Shown here piece after piece: positions 56,662 through 58,995 of a DNA stretch of 58,995 nucleotides. The stretch lies in contig NZ_NKUG01000010.1 in assembly GCF_014845095.1 (NCBI RefSeq), positions 1 to 58,995 on the forward strand, read 5' to 3'. The stretch is from Methylobacterium bullatum (GTDB taxonomy: Bacteria > Pseudomonadota > Alphaproteobacteria > Rhizobiales > Beijerinckiaceae). The notes beneath the pieces were generated by a model. That model worked only from the letters and a program-made list of their open reading frames with translations, was not told the origin of the DNA and ran no database searches. The position numbers and the translations under genes were made by a program. How positions within the stretch are numbered: the first letter of the stretch is position 1; each line of letters begins with the position of its first letter.

Positions 56662-58050
56662 TCAGGCAGGCAGGGTCATGACGACGCGGAGTCCCGGTCG
56701 GTTGTCTTCCAGCGCGAGCGCGCCCTGATGAAGGCGCACCACCGCATTGATGAGACTGAGCCCGAGCCCGAATCCCGGCAGGGACCGCGCCTCCTCCAGG
56801 CGGACGAACCGGCCGAGCACGCGCCCGCGCGCGTCTTCCGGAATGCCCGGACCATTGTCGGAGACGATGACCGCAATGCCCGATCCGCGCTCTTCGGCGG
56901 TGACACGCACCGTTCCTCCGGCGCCGCCATATTTCACCGCATTGTCGATGAGGTTGGCGAGGGCCTGGCCCACGAGTTCGCGATTGCCACGGATCATGAG
57001 CCCTTCGGGCGCCTCGATGGCCAGTTCCATTCCCCGGTCGGACGCCAGCGCCTCATAGAGTTCGCCCACCTCCTGCGCCACGAGGCCGAGGTCGAACCGG
57101 GCCATGATCTCCTGCGCGTTTCCGGCCTCCAGCCGCGCGATCATCAGCAGGGCATTGAAGACCCGGATCAGGCCGTCGCTCTCCTCGATGACGCCCTCCA
57201 TGGCGGCACGCAATTGCTCGGGCGTATCGGCGCCGTGAAGCGCTTCGTCGGCGCGGTTTCGCAGCCGGGTCAGCGGCGTCTTGAGATCATGGGCGATATT
57301 GTCGGAGACTTCGCGCAAGCCGCGCATCAACTCACCGATACGCTCGAGCATCTCGTTGAGATTGCTCGCCAGGCGATCGAGTTCGTCGCCGTTTCCGGCG
57401 ACCGCCAGCCGCCCGTCGAGGTCGCCGGCCATGATCCGGCGCGTCGTCTCCGTCATGGCGTCGACCCGCCGGAGGACGCGGCTGGCCACGAACCATCCCC
57501 CGACGACGCCGAGGATGACGACCAGGGCCACGGAAGAGCCGAAGGTCGTCGCGATGATGGAGCGCAGCCGGTCACGCTCCTCCACGTCGCGTCCGACGAC
57601 GAGGCGAAACCCTCCGGGAAGAACGAAGACCTGCAGAATGGCGTGGCGGTCGAGCACGTCGGACTGACCGCTGCGGGCATAGGCGGCCTCGGTCTGGCCC
57701 GGCTGGGCCAGGGTTCCGTCCGCGAGCGCCCCGACATTGCCGACCACCCGCTCTCCCGCCGCCGTCGTGACCAGATAGAGGGAGGCTCCCGGTTCGCCGG
57801 CCCGGCGTTCGACGACGGAGATCAGCCGGCGCAGGCCTCCGGCCTTGTACTGTTCCGACAGGCCGTTGATCTCGGCCTCGATGGTCGACACCATCTGGTC
57901 GTCGAGGACCCGGCTCGCATTCCAGGCGACATAGCCCAAAGCCAGGAAGGCGAAGGTCGCGAAGACCACCAGATAGGCGAAGGACAGCTTGAAGGCGGTC
58001 GTCCGGAACAGATTCCGGATGCGCGCGGGCAGAGCATCGGCCTCGCTCAC
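56662..58050 (-). CDS. sensor histidine kinase
   Basis: This is a 462-residue membrane kinase with a first membrane helix (about 22-45, LSFAYLVVFATFAFLALGYV), a periplasmic sensor of about 120 residues, a second helix (about 170-192, SSVALVVILGVVGGWFVA), HAMP (SRVLRRVDAMTETTRRIMAG), the HisKA phosphorylation segment VSDNIAHDLKTPLTRLRNRA and the HATPase blocks ALANLIDNAVKYGGAGGTV (N box), VSDNGPGIPEDARGRVLGRF (G1) and GFGLGLSLINAVVRLHQG (G2). The start ATG 58050 overlaps the response-regulator stop by ATGA. The signal is unknown. Confidence 0.92.
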   Translation of the reverse strand: MSEADALPARIRNLFRTTAFKLSFAYLVVFATFAFLALGYVAWNASRVLDDQMVSTIEAEINGLSEQYKAGGLRRLISVVERRAGEPGASLYLVTTAAGERVVGNVGALADGTLAQPGQTEAAYARSGQSDVLDRHAILQVFVLPGGFRLVVGRDVEERDRLRSIIATTFGSSVALVVILGVVGGWFVASRVLRRVDAMTETTRRIMAGDLDGRLAVAGNGDELDRLASNLNEMLERIGELMRGLREVSDNIAHDLKTPLTRLRNRADEALHGADTPEQLRAAMEGVIEESDGLIRVFNALLMIARLEAGNAQEIMARFDLGLVAQEVGELYEALASDRGMELAIEAPEGLMIRGNRELVGQALANLIDNAVKYGGAGGTVRVTAEERGSGIAVIVSDNGPGIPEDARGRVLGRFVRLEEARSLPGFGLGLSLINAVVRLHQGALALEDNRPGLRVVMTLPA

Positions 58051-58757
58051 GGCGCGTCGGACGCGCGGGAGGTTTCGTCCGGTCGCAGGATGTAGCCGGC
58101 ACCGCGGATCGTATGGATCAGGGCGGTGTCGAAATCCTTGTCGAGCTTGGCCCGCAGGCGCGAGACATGGACATCGATGACGTTGGTCTGCGGGTCGAAA
58201 TGGTAGTCCCAGACATGTTCGAGCAACATCGTGCGGGTCACGACCTGCCCGGCATGGCGCATGAGATATTCGAGCAGCCGGAACTCGCGGGGTTGGAGCA
58301 GGATCTCATGCCCGCCGCGGGTGACGCGGTGTGACAGCCGGTCGAGATGCAGGTCCCCCACATGATAGGACGTCGCCTCGGCGGTGCCGGGCGAGGATGC
58401 ACGGCGGCGGGCCAGCACTTCGGCGCGGGCGAGGAGCTCGGAGAAGGCATAGGGTTTCGGCAGATAGTCGTCGCCACCGGCCCGCAGGCCTTTGACCCGG
58501 TCGTCGACCTGCCCGAGCGCCGAGAGGATCAGGATCGGCGTCGTGACCTCCTGCTCGCGCAGGGAGCGAATGAGCGACAATCCGTCGAGCTTCGGCAACA
58601 TGCGGTCGACGATGAGGACATCGTAATCGCCTTCCCGCGCCAGGGCATAGCCATCCAGTCCGTCGACCGCATGGTCCGGCACATGCCCGGCTTCCTTGAA
58701 AGCCTTGACGAGATAGGAGACCGCCTCGCGGTCGTCCTCAATGATGAGAAGGCGCAT
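58047..58757 (-). CDS. OmpR/PhoB-family response regulator
   Basis: The 236-residue regulator has a receiver (MRLLIIEDDREAVSYLVKAF, phosphate site in DVLIVDRMLPKLDG, ILSALGQVDDRVKGLRAGGD with Lys in LPKPYAFSELLARA) and a winged-helix DNA-binding domain (ILLQPREFRLLEYLMRHAGQ, WDYHFDPQTNVIDVHVSRLR). I chose ATG 58757 because the receiver begins at once. GTG 58817 is an alternative with a better Shine-Dalgarno context (GGAGGGGGC) and would add 20 residues. It is coupled to the kinase gene downstream. Confidence 0.9.
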   Translation of the reverse strand: MRLLIIEDDREAVSYLVKAFKEAGHVPDHAVDGLDGYALAREGDYDVLIVDRMLPKLDGLSLIRSLREQEVTTPILILSALGQVDDRVKGLRAGGDDYLPKPYAFSELLARAEVLARRRASSPGTAEATSYHVGDLHLDRLSHRVTRGGHEILLQPREFRLLEYLMRHAGQVVTRTMLLEHVWDYHFDPQTNVIDVHVSRLRAKLDKDFDTALIHTIRGAGYILRPDETSRASDAP

Positions 58758-58924
58758 GGGGCCGGACGATACGTGGTCGGGAATGCGCGGGAAAGCCGCT
58801 TGAGCTTGGATCGGCACGAAGCCCCCTCCCCTCTTCTGAGACAGGATGGGAGTGTGCCGGGCCTCGACTTACCGCCCTTTGGCCGGATCATGACCATCCG
58901 GTAAGAAAAGCGACACCGAAACGC

Positions 58925-58956
58925 AAAACGCCCGCCTCGGAGGAGGCGGGTGTTTT
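58925..58956. terminator. bidirectional intrinsic terminator near window end
   Basis: AAAACGCCCGCCTC (58925-58938) and GAGGCGGGTGTTTT (58943-58956) form a stem with one G-U type mismatch, flanked by A4 and T4, so it works on either strand. It probably ends a gene entering from beyond base 58995 on the minus strand; the response regulator transcript starts between it and 58817. Confidence 0.7.
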
Positions 58957-58995
58957 GGTGTCATCGTTTAAGGGAATGTTTTCTGTACTGTGCAG

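Overview
The window is about 59 kb of high-GC chromosome from an alphaproteobacterium. It most resembles Methylobacterium/Methylorubrum (Rhizobiales). The grounds are 29-residue PqqA peptides of the methylotroph type, an LdtR-like MarR regulator beside a small four-helix membrane protein, a DUF2093 protein next to lpxK, a dnaK-dnaJ-pmtA-like order, GlnE, an alphaproteobacterial RpoH, and very dense GC-rich coding with many ATGA/GTGA/TGATG stop-start overlaps. The genus is an inference from sequence style; no 16S gene is present.

Layout. 1-2.1 kb: treZ and the start of malQ (alpha-glucan to trehalose). 2.4-4.3 kb: a YidB-like protein and the Mg2+ channel mgtE, convergent around a hairpin. 4.8-5.1 kb: two tandem pqqA genes with no pqqBCDE beside them, followed at 5.3-6.7 kb by four small uncharacterised genes. 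6.9-7.0 kb: a long imperfect palindromic repeat. 7.0-9.3 kb: ldtR-like regulator, a DUF6163-like membrane protein and 3-hydroxyisobutyryl-CoA hydrolase. 9.5-12.8 kb: hemB, a small lipoprotein, a soluble chemotaxis-like protein with its signalling hairpin before its sensor domain, and an RDD protein. 12.8-15.6 kb: a two-gene polyprenyl-sugar glycosyltransferase operon. 16-19 kb: bpt and a TonB-dependent siderophore receptor behind an AT-rich, palindrome-bearing leader. 19.3-25.3 kb: purB, a D-amino-acid aminotransferase, a small exported protein, purA and a single-pass membrane protein. 25.4-27.8 kb: rpoH, rluD and a tRNA-Glu(CTC). 27.8-30.4 kb: a gene-poor stretch holding an acyltransferase remnant, a tiny gene behind a perfect palindrome, and a metallophosphoesterase. 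30.4-33.5 kb: a DUF374 acyltransferase, waaA and lpxK (lipid A-Kdo assembly). 33.8-37.1 kb: cdd-punA-deoC-deoA nucleoside salvage operon. 37.3-41.8 kb: a His-rich exported protein, a PmtA-like methyltransferase, dnaJ and dnaK, with a good sigma-32 promoter before dnaK. 42.3-50.6 kb: a Cys-containing exported protein, YqgE, a 1-Cys peroxiredoxin, a SWIM-exonuclease translationally coupled to ligA, msrQ, a small exported Cys protein and adenosine kinase. 50.7-53.7 kb: glnE. 54.1-56.4 kb: an RTX protein behind a strongly AT-rich leader. 56.7-58.8 kb: a two-component system.

Most of the window is core housekeeping. The accessory signals are the stand-alone pqqA pair with its small-gene neighbourhood, the RTX gene, the TonB receptor leader, the acyltransferase remnant and several palindromic or dispersed repeats. 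All family assignments come from reading motifs and lengths; no database search was run.
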